Below are positions 1 through 10,366 of a stretch of 64,000 nt of DNA, piece after piece. The translations under genes were made by a program, and so were the position numbers. The notes under the pieces are model-generated. The model saw only the letters and a list, made by a program, of their open reading frames with translations. It did not search any database and was not told where the DNA came from. Within the stretch, counting starts at the first letter, position 1. Every line of letters starts with the position of its first letter. Source of the stretch: Cryptomeria japonica. Taxonomy: Eukaryota > Streptophyta > Pinopsida > Cupressales > Cupressaceae. The stretch is taken from the NCBI RefSeq assembly GCF_030272615.1, contig NC_081410.1, positions 502,844,442 to 502,908,441 of the forward strand, in the 5' to 3' direction.

Positions 1-215
1 TGAGATATTAGGTTTTGAGAAGATCTAGATGTTACAGGTTTATATCTTTTACAGTCATACTATGTTATCGGTAGTGCCTTGATTTAGATCGGTGATATTG
101 TTTGCCAATTAGTGCAGTCTTTGTAGTTTAAGTTGTTTAAGAAGTTGTTGTGTGTACTGATTCACCCCCCCCTCTCAATACTTGTTGGGTATTTACTGTT
201 CGTCATTATTCATCA
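1..215 (+). mobile_element. Ty1/copia LTR, 3' end only
   Basis: The last 60 bases (C-run near 165, then CTCTCAATACTTG, ending TCATTATTCATCA) match the ends of both LTRs of copia element 1 at 36230-36287 and 42040-42092. No primer-binding site follows, so this is a 3' LTR or solo LTR whose body lies to the left of the window. Upstream of the shared end the sequence has diverged from element 1, so it is a related subfamily rather than the same copy. Confidence 0.7.
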
Positions 216-669
216 CCTCTAGCCTCTTGCTCATAGCCATCCAAAAAGAAAGATTTAATCATGACCATTGATCTCTACCACCTAAGCTTATGCACTCAAA
301 AATCTATAAATAGAGAAGTTATTGTGCATTTTGAGCCCAATGTCCAATAGTCTAAGTTAACTAGGAGTCTTAATATTTGCATCTGTGAGTTCATTTGTCT
401 AAGCATTTTATATTTTTTGAGAAAATTAGCATAAATCATTTTCATAACATATTAGCATATTATCACATAGCTTTTGCATATCATATATCAGTCCATTCCA
501 CACTTGCCATCTTGGAAGCTATCAGAGCTTGTCTGAGAGCAACATCAATCTACAACCAAGAACAATGGGATTAGGACACAATGAGACATAATCCATGAAG
601 GTATAATTTCTTTTATTTATTTTATTTCATGTTGTTTCATTGGTGGAATCTTGAGTTCCTATAGCTTTT
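216..669. other. Intergenic, no gene seen
   Basis: No coding stretch is visible. A TATA-like TCTATAAATAG at about 303 followed by AT-rich DNA could be the promoter part of a decayed LTR, but no matching second copy or clear ends are present. Confidence 0.4.
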
Positions 670-1860
670 ATTTTTCCTAGTGGACTAACAAGTTGTAGAT
701 CAATTTTTGAGGTGAAAACTTAAGGTGACACAGGTGGAGGTACAGGTTTCTTCACACTAGATACAGGTTCATATTTACTAGGCTTTGGCTACGTGGAGGA
801 TGAAGGTGTTAGAGTGGGTTGAGGTTTAATCACATCCTCTTCTCTCAAGATATTCTGATCTCTTGCTCTTTCCACTGCCTCTTTAGTCAGACCCATCTTT
901 TATGCCACTGCTTCTACCTCCTTTCTGATCTTTCTTTTTTGGGTGGGTTTAGAGAACTTCTGATGTAGACTTAGGTCTTTTTCCTTGAAAGTGTCGAATC
1001 TTTCTTCTTTCTCATCAATCAGCTGACTCAACATATGTTGAGCATAGGCATCAAGGGTAGTAGCATCAACTTCATAACCCATTGGAAGAATCCACACAAT
1101 CCTTGGCTCAACAGCTTCCATTAGACATTGGTCTTTATCAACCATGAAGCAAATTATTTTCTCATACTTCTCCACTATCTCTTTTGAGATTCTTTCTTTA
1201 CTCTTCATTGTGGCTTGAAAAGTTTTAAAATAACCCCATAGAGTGGATATCCTCATTGTGCCATCACCTAGCCCCATAATCCCTTCATTTGCATAGCAAC
1301 TGACTTTTCATAGGTCCATTGGACCTTTCCTTGAACACAGGGGATTTCATTCATGAAATATAGAGCCAAATATATAATAAGGGTGCCAAACTTAAAGTTC
1401 TGCTTATTGTCTTGTTTAATTTCTTAAAATTGCTCAGCAATTCATTCAAGAGAACCGTACATAAATCATACCTCTTATCTTCCTTCAACATCTGATAGGT
1501 AGAGTATATTGTTGTACCAGAGATATAATTTTGTCTACTTGACTGGTATAATTTATATCCAACCACCATTGATGCAAACTTGACATAATGCTCCAGAATG
1601 ACATTGATTGTCATCGCTCTGTTGTCAAATTGAGAACTAATGGCAGAAATCACAGTGTTATTTGATATTTTTCTTAAGCTAGGAACTTCACCACATGCGC
1701 TCAAATAAGTCACGGCCTAGATTGCTTTCTTAGTTATCTTGTAAGGCTTATCCAACCACATAAATTCATCATTAAGTTTGTTGAGTGCGTATTGGATCCA
1801 TTCTTTCTCATCAAATGTGAGAAATGTTAGTTTTTGGTCGAGCAACTCTTCATACTGGCA
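670..1860 (-). pseudogene. Relic of an unrecognised plant protein, probably mobile-element borne
   Basis: Reading leftwards from about 1860 the minus strand keeps protein-like sequence: QYEELLDQKLTFLTFDEKEW, then KISNNTVISAISSQFDNRA and VKFASMVVGYKLYQSSRQ (1351-1713), then VDATTLDAYAQHMLSQLIDE and a basic QKRKIRKEVEAVA stretch (900-1277), and a proline-rich tail to about 670. Stops (near 1350, 1715 and 897) and at least one frameshift break it. I do not recognise a domain. The Lys/Glu-rich middle and proline-rich end resemble extra ORFs carried by plant retroelements, but that is inference. It abuts a decayed gypsy integrase on the opposite strand, which suggests a join between two elements. 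Confidence 0.4.
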
Positions 1861-1887
1861 TATGGCCTACCTAAATCCAAATTGGTG

Positions 1888-3171
1888 TGTGTACTCATTG
1901 GTCCCAAATCCCCTTGGTACCAAGAGACCTTTGCCTACCTGAGAGATAACACCATCCCACCCCACCTCACCAAAACACAACAACAAACTTTCATCCATCA
2001 TTGCGCTTGTTACACCATCCTTAGAGACACCCTATTCTAAAGGCATTTCGATGGTTCCCTCCTAAGATGTCTAGACAAACAAGAGGTTGAATGGGCACTA
2101 CACAAATTACACAAAGGTATCTGTGGGGCACACTTAAGTGATCTCATTTTGACTAAAAATCTCTTGCAAATGGGATACTACTAGCTTACAATGGAAGAAG
2201 ATGCATATAATTATGTGAAGAAAGGTATCCCTTGTTAGAAGCATGGCGACAAGATTCATGCTCCATCACAAGATCTGTAGCCTTTTATCACACCTTGGCC
2301 CTTCTCATAGTGGGGGCTCGATCTCATTGGGAAAATCCACCCTGCATCCTCTAACAGTCACAAATTCATCTTGACTACCACTAAATACTTCACCAAGTGG
2401 GTGGAGGCCATCCCTCTTACCTTCACCACTAGGAAGTAGATATCTAAATTCAGTCTGAACTATTTAATCTGTCGATCTGGAATCCCCAAAGTTATCATCA
2501 TGGATAATGGAAGACCTTTCAAGAATCAGGATGTTAAAGAGATCTATCAGAAATTTGATATCTAACAGTGCTTCTCCACTCCTTATTACCTACAAGGCAA
2601 TGGTCAAGTTGAGGCTTCTAATAGGACCTTAATCAAAATCCTTAAAAAGAAAATCAATGAAGTTGGTCATGATTGGCACCTCCAAATCCATCCCTCTTTG
2701 TGGGCTTATCACACCTTCATCCGCATGCCCATAGGCACTACTCCATATTCCCTTGTCTTTGGCTCTGAAGTTGTCCTCCCTCTTGAGATTGAGATCCCCT
2801 CCCTAAGGGTATCCCTACAGAATATCCTCCCTAATGAGGAATACAGAGTTGCCAGGTTGCAAGAGATAGAATTGTTGGATATAAGGCACCTCAAGGCCTT
2901 GAATCATCTCCAAGTATACCAAAATCACTTACGCTTGAGCTACAACAAGAACTTCAGAACCTGGGAATTTGAAGTTGGTGATCTTGTCCTTATGGAAAAT
3001 CAAAGGAACCTTCAAGAAAGAGAAAAGAAAGACAAGTTTGAGCCTAATTGACTTGGACCTTATGTGATCACAGCAAAATATGGATCAGGTGCATATCAGC
3101 TGGCTACTCTCAAAGGATATCCCTTGGTTGAGCCTATGAACATCATGCACCTAAAGATATTTTATGCCTAG
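1888..3171 (+). pseudogene. Ty3/gypsy (Tat-like) integrase relic
   Basis: A single frame runs the whole length with only in-frame stops. In order: the zinc-binding region (HKLHKGICGAH, then GYY-stop-LTMEEDAYNYVKKG), the catalytic core (WGLDLIGKIHPASSNSHKF, KWVEAIPLTF, VIIMDNGRPFKNQDV with the second Asp, GNGQVEASNRTLIK with the Glu) and the C-terminal region to IMHLKIFYA-stop. There is no chromodomain, and the style is that of the Tat/Ogre side of Ty3/gypsy. Upstream polymerase domains are missing, so this is a 5'-truncated copy. Four of the seven internal stops are TAG where related integrases usually have Gln, and one is TAG for Trp. It cannot make an active enzyme. Confidence 0.85.
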
Positions 3172-4799
3172 TCCCCAAAAGGTTGCCAATTGTCTAAAAA
3201 TCAAAAAATACAAAAAAATCAAAAAACAAGAAAAATACAAAAAAAAAGTGAAAAATCAATTCGTCTATCAGTGAAAACCACTTTGTGGCTCTATGGGCAA
3301 GTATCTTGGTGAAAACTTGTTTACAGGCGTCAAGGTAAATAATCTGGATCCATCATCTATCAGGTCAGACTCTATCTTCCCCACCCACCCACCCAATATC
3401 CATATTCTTTAATCCACGCTACTGCATAAACCTTCTCCCATGGCATCCATCACCTTGTTTGCTACCGATTGTCTCCTTCATTCTAAAAATAAAATTGATC
3501 TAATGACCCTACCACCCCCCCCTCCCCAACAAAAGGAAAAGGAACAAGGTGCTCTTGACCACCTCCATAGATGTCGTGATTCATTTTAGTATCCCCCACA
3601 ACAACCCTACCCACTTCTCCCACTAAACTATCCTCAGCAGGTCAGTTATCCATTCTCCCCCAGTATATGATGTTGAGTCTTCGCTGGAATCATGAATAAG
3701 GATCATCCCATCAAATTGAGCTTTCATCCCATCAAACTTAACTTTCATCCCATTCAACTGAGCTTCCATCCCAGTAAAGTGAGCTTAATTCCCAGTCTTG
3801 AGCTTAGGATTTTTCTTGACTTGCATGTTATTCAAACATGCATCTACATATACTCCATCAAGTCTCAACAGTCAAGTATCACATCTGCACTCATGTGTCT
3901 AGGTCATCTTCTATATTGCATGTTCAGATCCATCAGTCATTCCTGCCCATTGGGATACATCTATCCCCTATCTGGTAGTATATCCACAAATCCTAAAGTT
4001 CTACTCTTGGCAAGAGATGTCAGTTGGCCTTCTGCATTTTGTTTGCATGATTTGGTTTATTTTCTTTGACTTGCATCACTTTTCCCTATGACTGTTCCTA
4101 CCCATGGTTGCCAGGATTAATCTATATCTTGGTATGTTACGGAAAGGGGCATATTGGGGCATGTTTTGTCTGAGAGTCAATCCACTCCTTGGATTTTCCA
4201 TAACATCCTGGTTCCTATAATCAGTGGTGTAGACTATCCTTGGAAAAATAAAAACTAAGCTTTCTCTCCACATTTTGCATAACAAATCCCTATCAATCAG
4301 TCATCTACATTTCATTCTATCATTATGCATTTTGGAGACCTCAATTTATTCATTTTCTTAACTTCTTCTAATCCTATGCTGTTGTACTATGGTTGGCACA
4401 TTCCAAAAAATCACTTCATTGTGCATTATCATTTAACATCAATTGCATTTGTTCATTTAAGTTGAATAATCATTAGTTACATTATTATTTTATTACCAGC
4501 ATAATCATTTTGTCCATTTAATAGCATTTAGTTAAATTATTCATTACAAACATGTAAAATTGGTGCATACAATTTGGACTATCTATCAAAATGTATATGT
4601 CATGCATGATTCACAATTACACATCTTAGGGTCATGATAATGTAAGGTTAATTAAAGCCCATTCAAACATTAGCATCTCATATAACATTATTTTATCCAA
4701 CACATCATGTAGTCATTCATTTTGGAACACTTTACAAATGATAGGAAATTTAACAGCCTAAAAAAGTAAAGTTCACAACAGCGGTACCAAGTCACGTCC
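3172..4799. other. Non-coding 3' region after the gypsy integrase relic
   Basis: About 1.6 kb with no convincing gene. It opens with A-rich DNA (3200-3260) as in the 3' non-coding part of Tat-like elements, holds a 21-bp tandem repeat at 3704-3787, and becomes AT-rich to the right. I could not find a clean LTR for the relic here. Element A is inserted at its right edge. Confidence 0.45.
3704..3787 (+). repeat. 21-bp tandem repeat, four copies
   Basis: The unit CATCCCATCAAATTGAGCTTT recurs four times with a few substitutions, followed by a weaker fifth trace. The period is a multiple of three, so one frame reads as a 7-residue repeat like HPIKLSF. I see no reason to think it is translated. 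Confidence 0.8.
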
Positions 4800-6078
4800 T
4801 GTAAAGCGGAAAAATCGAACCATAGCCGTTCTCCCCTCCCCAACTCCGAGGAGAGAGAAGGGAGAGTCACTAGGGTTGATGGTTTTCACTTAGGAGGGAC
4901 TTTACATTCAAAAGAGGGTTTGAAACCCACAAGATCCAATCCCACGCAATGTAAGATTGGATTCTATATGAGTTTCAAGGGTTGTGATAGCAAGGATACC
5001 CTCTTTTGTAAAGAAATGTAGATAGAAAGATTGAACTAGGAATGCATAGAAAGTGAGAAAGATTCGCTTATAAACATAGATAGTGATATGATATGAAGCT
5101 GCGGACCTGGAATTAGCAGTAAAATGTCGAGACGGCGCTGTCCTGCAAATTTGAGCAAAAGTTGACGGGACGATGGCACCCAGCGTGCACATGGTCCTCC
5201 GAAAAATCCGCGAAACGAAGGGGGATCTGTTCATCTCTGCACAAGGATTCCAGATCTTCAATTTCAGCCACATACCTGCAACCTACACACAGAAAAGCGA
5301 AGACAATTGGGGGGTTAGGGATTAGGGGTTTGCCCTTAGGTCAAACCCCGTTTTTGGAATTAACCAAGAAATGAGAAATGCTTGTAAATGTAATGTAAAC
5401 AAGTACTAATACCTTGTTGTAAGGATGTTTGTATCCTTATATGCGAAGGTATAGATGTTGTTGTATGTTGTATGTTGTATGTTGTATGTTGTATGTTGTA
5501 GTATGTGATCTCCTCTTCAATGGTTGAATCCTTGTCTTGAATGCAACACCTAGCCTTGAATGGAGACTTAGAATGATCAATTGCTTGAAGGAATGCTTGA
5601 ATGCTTGAATGCTTGAATGTTTGAATATCCTTTCCATGCCTTGTACACATATGTCCTTCCTCCTCAAAATGGGAGAGGAAATGTAGTTTTTATACTTGCC
5701 AATTAGGGTTGATAGACTGATTTTCCCGACCTTAGGCCGACCAGGAAATGTTATTTTCCAAATTGCAAACAAAAAGACCCGAAGTCCCATAGGAGACCGG
5801 GCCAAAAATAGGGCCAGGGACCAAGGCGCTGGGCGCCATGGTCCTAGGGGACCAGGGCACTGGGCGCCATGGTCCTGAAGGACCAGGGCGCTAGGCACTC
5901 TGGTCCCACCTCCCGGGACAACAGGGTGCAAGGAGGATCAGGCCAGGGTGCTGGACAAATGCAGTTTTTGGTGTCGTGAGCAAGTTTCGGGGTCTCCATT
6001 TAGGTTCCATGTTGCATCACCATCGTGAAGACCCAAATGCAGTTGAAATTGCAAGTGTCGCAATTTTAGGACGCTACA
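4800..6078 (-). repeat. Element A 3' LTR
   Basis: 1279 bp, about 97% alike to the 5' LTR over the first 135 bases by eye. It has more TGTATGTTG units (near 5465-5505) than the other LTR. The same TATA box (5687-5694), palindromic GC-rich repeats (about 5813-5905) and GTGCAC motif (5185-5190) are present. Confidence 0.9.
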
Positions 6079-6817
6079 TTTAGCCCCCACTTTAGCAGGA
6101 GTATAAGCGTACGCTCATACTTCCGGTAAAGTACAAGGAAACAACATTGAAAAACTTTCACCATGTCAAGGAGGCAAGATACGCCAAGCCCCCAGTGGAC
6201 TAAGGATCTTACGACTTTGATTGACAAAGTAAAAGGGAAGATCACGAGGGAGAACCATGACTATCAGTAGTAAGGTTCCCTCACTATGAGTCATGCAAGA
6301 AAGATATCAAAAATTTCCAAGGCAAAGCTAAATTTGTCAAGAAATTTTCAAGTATCTTGAAAAGATATGAACGGGATGTATGCCCCCCTATGTTAAAGCG
6401 ATCGCACACGCCTCACCGGGGGTGATTGCTTTAAGGTACTGATACATATAATAAATGAGAAAGGAGCGCGTTATCGCAAGGATTTAGCCCCCAAGTGTGG
6501 GATAAGCCCAAGGATAATAGACACAAAACACAAAGCACAAGGTGACTTTGCTATCCTCGGGGTCAGTATGTTGTATGATAATTCATGTATATCATATGTA
6601 TGTATGCATAATTGTTCTTCATTCCCTAATCAAGGAAGGTCACCTAGAAGAAGGGAACACATGTGTCTTTTGAGTCGACATGAGAGAGATCGAGAGATCT
6701 CAATGCTTTACATCGTCCTCAAGTAGACAACACTAAGGACAACAAATAGAAGAATGAGAATAACACATAGAAGAAGTAACAAAAGAGAGGGGGAGAGAAT
6801 CTGCTATGCTAATGAAA
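6079..6817 (-). other. Element A 3' non-coding block with polypurine tract
   Basis: This lies between the last ORF and the 3' LTR. The polypurine tract, read on the minus strand as AAAGTGGGGGCTAAA, touches the LTR (about 6079-6092). The rest aligns with 31312-32086 of element B, including a second CCCCCAAGTGTGGG-like run near 6490 and a TATGTTGTATGATAATTCATG stretch near 6570. No ORF is present. Confidence 0.75.
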
Positions 6818-8272
6818 CTAGTCTAGCACGTCATCTACCCCCCGATCTTGCTGATCAATGTTTCGGGAAGGTAGGGAACACGCTAGAGGAGGAACATCTA
6901 ACACAGCAGATGGAGCTATCACAAGATCCAAACAAGGGCTATGTTCATACCCCAAGCCACGGTGTTCTTGTCTAGGAGCTAGGATAAGTGCTTTAGAAAA
7001 TGCATTAGATAAATGGTTATCAATATCAACAAGTTCATATTCACTATCAGAATGAACAGGAGTAATATTTTCATCATGAATAACATTTTCATCTATATCA
7101 TCATCAAGATTAAAAAAAATAGGATCTTTAACTCGCACAGGATCAAGACCAACATGCATCTTATGTTTAGGAGATTTCGGCTCAACTGTCGGCTGAGGAG
7201 AAAATGGAATAATACTGGCTGAAGGTGTTTTTGGGGATTGCAAAGTTTGAGAAGCAGCTGCCTGAGCTCTAAGACGACGCTTTCGTCGGCGTTCACATGC
7301 AGAACGATTTCCTCTAGTCTTAGTAGGAAGATTAGGAGATTGAGGAGGAGGAACTGCTCCATACAAAGGAGGAATATTTAGTTTAGGAAGGAGACCAAGT
7401 CCATCATGACGAGGAGGTATAGGTCTACTTTTAGGAAGTTTATTAAATATAGGCACAGTCACATCCATAGGAATGGGTTGGGAATCTTCTTGAGGAAAGA
7501 AATTAGTTTTATCTTTCAAAGGAAGAACTTCCTTCTCAAGAATGATAGGGATGTCAAGTTTGGGTGTTCTAGGTTCACTTAGAGAAAGGATCATGTCTTT
7601 TTTCCACTTTTGATAAGATTTGAAAAGATGATCACTTTGTGGAGGAAGGGATTGGAATTGTTTAGGCCAACAATAATCAATAGGAACACTAGAAGTTCTT
7701 TCAGCTGGTTTAAAGAGATTATGATTAACAGTAACAACTTCACCATTATGGGGAAATTTCAAACACTTGTGAATAGGAGAAGCAATAGCTTTCATGGAAG
7801 ACAACCAAGGATAGCCTAGCTTCACATGAAATTGTTCGGATGAAGGAATAATAGCAAAGTTCACATCAAGGGATTTGTTATGGACCTCAATAGGTAATGT
7901 AATAGAACCAATTGCAGGAGAAGAAAATGCATCAAATAGTTTCACAACCACATTTATTTCATCATAGATCACTTGATTCAATTGCAAAGTAAAAAGAAAT
8001 TCTTCAATAATAACATTAACCATGCACAAAGGATCAATAAGCACTCCCCGGCAAGGTGTATTCTTGACTTTTGCAACTATATATAAAGGACCATCAGGTG
8101 CCCTGATAGTTTCACTAGAATCAAAGGTGATGGAAGGTTCTTTAGGGATTTTCTGCTGCTCCACAAAGTTAATCACATTCGGAGTCATAGACACAAGATC
8201 ATCAAGTGAGACAGAGGAATCAGTAGTATCAATCGCATTAGAGGTATGAGAAGGTAATGGATCAGTAAAAAT
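6818..8272 (-). CDS. Element A protease-like ORF, in frame with gag
   Basis: The frame of gag continues after its TAG stop to 6818. The first Met is at 8194. Near residue 50 from that Met is GVLIDPLCMVNVI, then a fold like a retroviral aspartic protease (GSITLPIEVHNKSLDVNFAI, KLGYPWLSSMKAI). The expected active site is D-S/T-G. Here it is D-P-L, so proteolysis is doubtful. After the protease-like part come about 270 residues with no polymerase: a Pro-rich linker, a very basic ACERRRKRRLRAQAAA patch that could bind nucleic acid or be a nuclear signal, and an acidic tail. Translation could come from readthrough of the amber codon or from the Met at 8194; the sequence does not decide. Confidence 0.7.
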   Translation of the reverse strand: MFTDPLPSHTSNAIDTTDSSVSLDDLVSMTPNVINFVEQQKIPKEPSITFDSSETIRAPDGPLYIVAKVKNTPCRGVLIDPLCMVNVIIEEFLFTLQLNQVIYDEINVVVKLFDAFSSPAIGSITLPIEVHNKSLDVNFAIIPSSEQFHVKLGYPWLSSMKAIASPIHKCLKFPHNGEVVTVNHNLFKPAERTSSVPIDYCWPKQFQSLPPQSDHLFKSYQKWKKDMILSLSEPRTPKLDIPIILEKEVLPLKDKTNFFPQEDSQPIPMDVTVPIFNKLPKSRPIPPRHDGLGLLPKLNIPPLYGAVPPPQSPNLPTKTRGNRSACERRRKRRLRAQAAASQTLQSPKTPSASIIPFSPQPTVEPKSPKHKMHVGLDPVRVKDPIFFNLDDDIDENVIHDENITPVHSDSEYELVDIDNHLSNAFSKALILAPRQEHRGLGYEHSPCLDLVIAPSAVLDVPPLACSLPSRNIDQQDRGVDDVLD

Positions 8273-10069
8273 CTAAAGATTTTGGTTAGGGGGAGCTACA
8301 GATGTATTGCCTTTATCATTCACTCCAGAAACAGAAATAGTATTATTATCAATCAAATCTTGAATTTTCCCCTTTAAAGCAAAACATTTTTCAGTATCAT
8401 GCCCAGGTTGACGATGAAATTGACAAAAAGATTTGTTATCAAAATAAGGTGAATTAATCTTTGCAGGATCAATTTGCCTTATAGGAGGAAGAGTAAGCAC
8501 ATTTTGTTCCAATAACTTATTCATAATACTATGCAATGATTCATTCAAAGGAGTAAACTTTCTTTCTTTCTTGAAAAACTTAGAAATAGGAGACACACCT
8601 AATGCTGCATTCACATTGTTGTTGATGATGTTTTCATTGAATTTAATGGACTCTCTATTTGGTTTAAACTTCCCAAATGGTTGTTGACTACTATCACCCT
8701 TATCACTCGGAGCCATAGGATGTGATTGTTCCATTTGACTCACAGTCAGTTGATAATTGTGAAGAGTTGCGCACAACTGTTGGAAAGAAGTAAACTTAGA
8801 AAACAGGAGTTTTTCTCTAATGTCTTTTTGTAAATTAGAAATAAAGATTCTTTGAATATCATTGTCAGGCACTGGAAAAGAAATTTGAGCATACAAATGC
8901 TTATATCTACCAATGAAATTAGTCACTTTTTCTTTAACACCTTGTTTACAATGCATTAAATCAATCAAAGTAACTTTAGGACTTATATTGTTTTGAAATT
9001 GTTGAATAAAAGCATTTGCAAGTTGTTTGAAAGAAGTAATAGAATAAGAAGGCAACGAGCAATACCATTGTAGGGATTTATCTCTTAATGTTCTAGTAAA
9101 CAGTTTTGCAAGCAACCTTTGGTCATAAGCAAAATCGGTACATATTGTTTGAAATGTTTTAATATGTGTTAGAGGATCACCCTTACCATTATAAAGCTCC
9201 AAATGTGGAATTTCAACATGTTTAGGGGGGATAGCTCGAACAATGTCAAGAGAAAGTGGGCTCACAACGTCAAATGTGGGCACACTAAACTTAGATTGAT
9301 TCAGAGAGGCAATTTGTTGCTGTAAAGAAGAGATAGTTTGTGCAAGATTGTTAATGGTCGCTTCAGTCGACGAGTTCATATTAGACGTGTTAGATTGTGA
9401 TGGAGGCGTTATGTTATTGAAAGAAGGTAGAGAGTAAGGTGGTGGGACGCTATGATAGTTAGTCATAGGAGATGATTGGATGGGAGGAACACTACAAGGA
9501 GGAATGGAATGGTTAAATGAATTGCCCCCTTGCGTCATGTTCATTTGTGGAGATATAATAGGAACACTCACTGAAGGAATGAATGAAGAAGTTGGATTGA
9601 ATGAAGGAAGAGGGTTAATTGAAGAAGAAGGATTGCCCCCATGATTAGTGATCATAGGAGGAATGTCTTGTATTGAAGTAGTCATTATGTTTGATGTAAA
9701 AGTAGGTATACTAGCAATAGGAGTCGTCAAAGGAATAGAATGATTGTCTTGAGTAGGAGGTTGTGTATAACCTAAGGTTTCGGCACAACTCTTCATAGGC
9801 ATCACATTCGAATCCACTATGTGTGCAATACCACACAAAATATCAATTCCATTCTTATCACTTTGAAGCATATGTTTTAGACCCTCAATTAAAGGAAGAG
9901 CTTGACTATCAGGGTATTCTTGAGACATCCACTGTCGAAAATCATCAAATTGGTTATCCAATTTTGAAAGTTGTTCTACAGAAACCTCATGGAGAGCTTC
10001 TTCATCATTAAGAGGATTAGAGGAATTACCCATGTCCTCGTTAAAAAGGCCATTCAAATTAGGTTCCAT
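8273..10069 (-). CDS. gag: Element A gag polyprotein
   Basis: This 598-residue ORF would make the capsid/nucleocapsid protein that packages element RNA in cytoplasmic particles. Residues about 1-110 are acidic and helical. About 110-260 are rich in Pro, Ser and Asn. About 280-450 form the retrotransposon gag domain (ELYNGKGDPLTHIKTF, LQWYCSLPSYSITSFKQLA, GRYKHLYAQISF). At 549-562 is a finger CQFHRQPGHDTEKC of the CX2HX4HX4C type seen in Tat/Ogre elements. The start at 10069 (MEPNLNG) is conserved in element B. It ends at one amber codon (8273-8275), after which the same frame stays open for another 484 codons to the stop at 6818. It looks intact and could still be expressed. Confidence 0.9.
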   Translation of the reverse strand: MEPNLNGLFNEDMGNSSNPLNDEEALHEVSVEQLSKLDNQFDDFRQWMSQEYPDSQALPLIEGLKHMLQSDKNGIDILCGIAHIVDSNVMPMKSCAETLGYTQPPTQDNHSIPLTTPIASIPTFTSNIMTTSIQDIPPMITNHGGNPSSSINPLPSFNPTSSFIPSVSVPIISPQMNMTQGGNSFNHSIPPCSVPPIQSSPMTNYHSVPPPYSLPSFNNITPPSQSNTSNMNSSTEATINNLAQTISSLQQQIASLNQSKFSVPTFDVVSPLSLDIVRAIPPKHVEIPHLELYNGKGDPLTHIKTFQTICTDFAYDQRLLAKLFTRTLRDKSLQWYCSLPSYSITSFKQLANAFIQQFQNNISPKVTLIDLMHCKQGVKEKVTNFIGRYKHLYAQISFPVPDNDIQRIFISNLQKDIREKLLFSKFTSFQQLCATLHNYQLTVSQMEQSHPMAPSDKGDSSQQPFGKFKPNRESIKFNENIINNNVNAALGVSPISKFFKKERKFTPLNESLHSIMNKLLEQNVLTLPPIRQIDPAKINSPYFDNKSFCQFHRQPGHDTEKCFALKGKIQDLIDNNTISVSGVNDKGNTSVAPPNQNL

Positions 10070-10260
10070 CTCCTCGATAATTAAACCTTGGGAGGACTTA
10101 ATTCTAAGGTTTCATCTAATGGGAATAGTGTAAGTAGGGCTTATTGTTGTAAAACTCATGCACTAAAGAAAGAGAGAAGATTTTGAATTTTAGAGGTAGC
10201 AAATTTCAGTAAAACCAGCCAATCTTCTAGATTTAAGCTGTTAAATACAATCAGGACAAT

Positions 10261-10366
10261 CTCCCGAAATTTTGGAAAAAATGTCCGGGACCATGGCGCT
10301 CGGGGTGCACATGGTCCTCGTAACTTTTTTTGAAATTTGCAGGGATGAAAGCTATGATGATTTTAC
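10261..10366 (-). repeat. Leader repeat copy 1 with GTGCAC motif
   Basis: A roughly 106-bp block starting CTCCCGAAATTTTGG on the plus strand, with GTGCAC at 10305-10310 followed by ATGGTCCTCG. A close second copy lies at 10883-10990. It sits in the untranslated leader between the primer site and gag. Confidence 0.75.

Noticed and set aside
5437-5931. Pro/Gly-rich frames in element A LTRs (also 11947-12544)
   Set aside because: They come from the GC-rich palindromic repeats and TGTATGTTG repeats of the LTR; the position upstream of the TATA box is non-coding.
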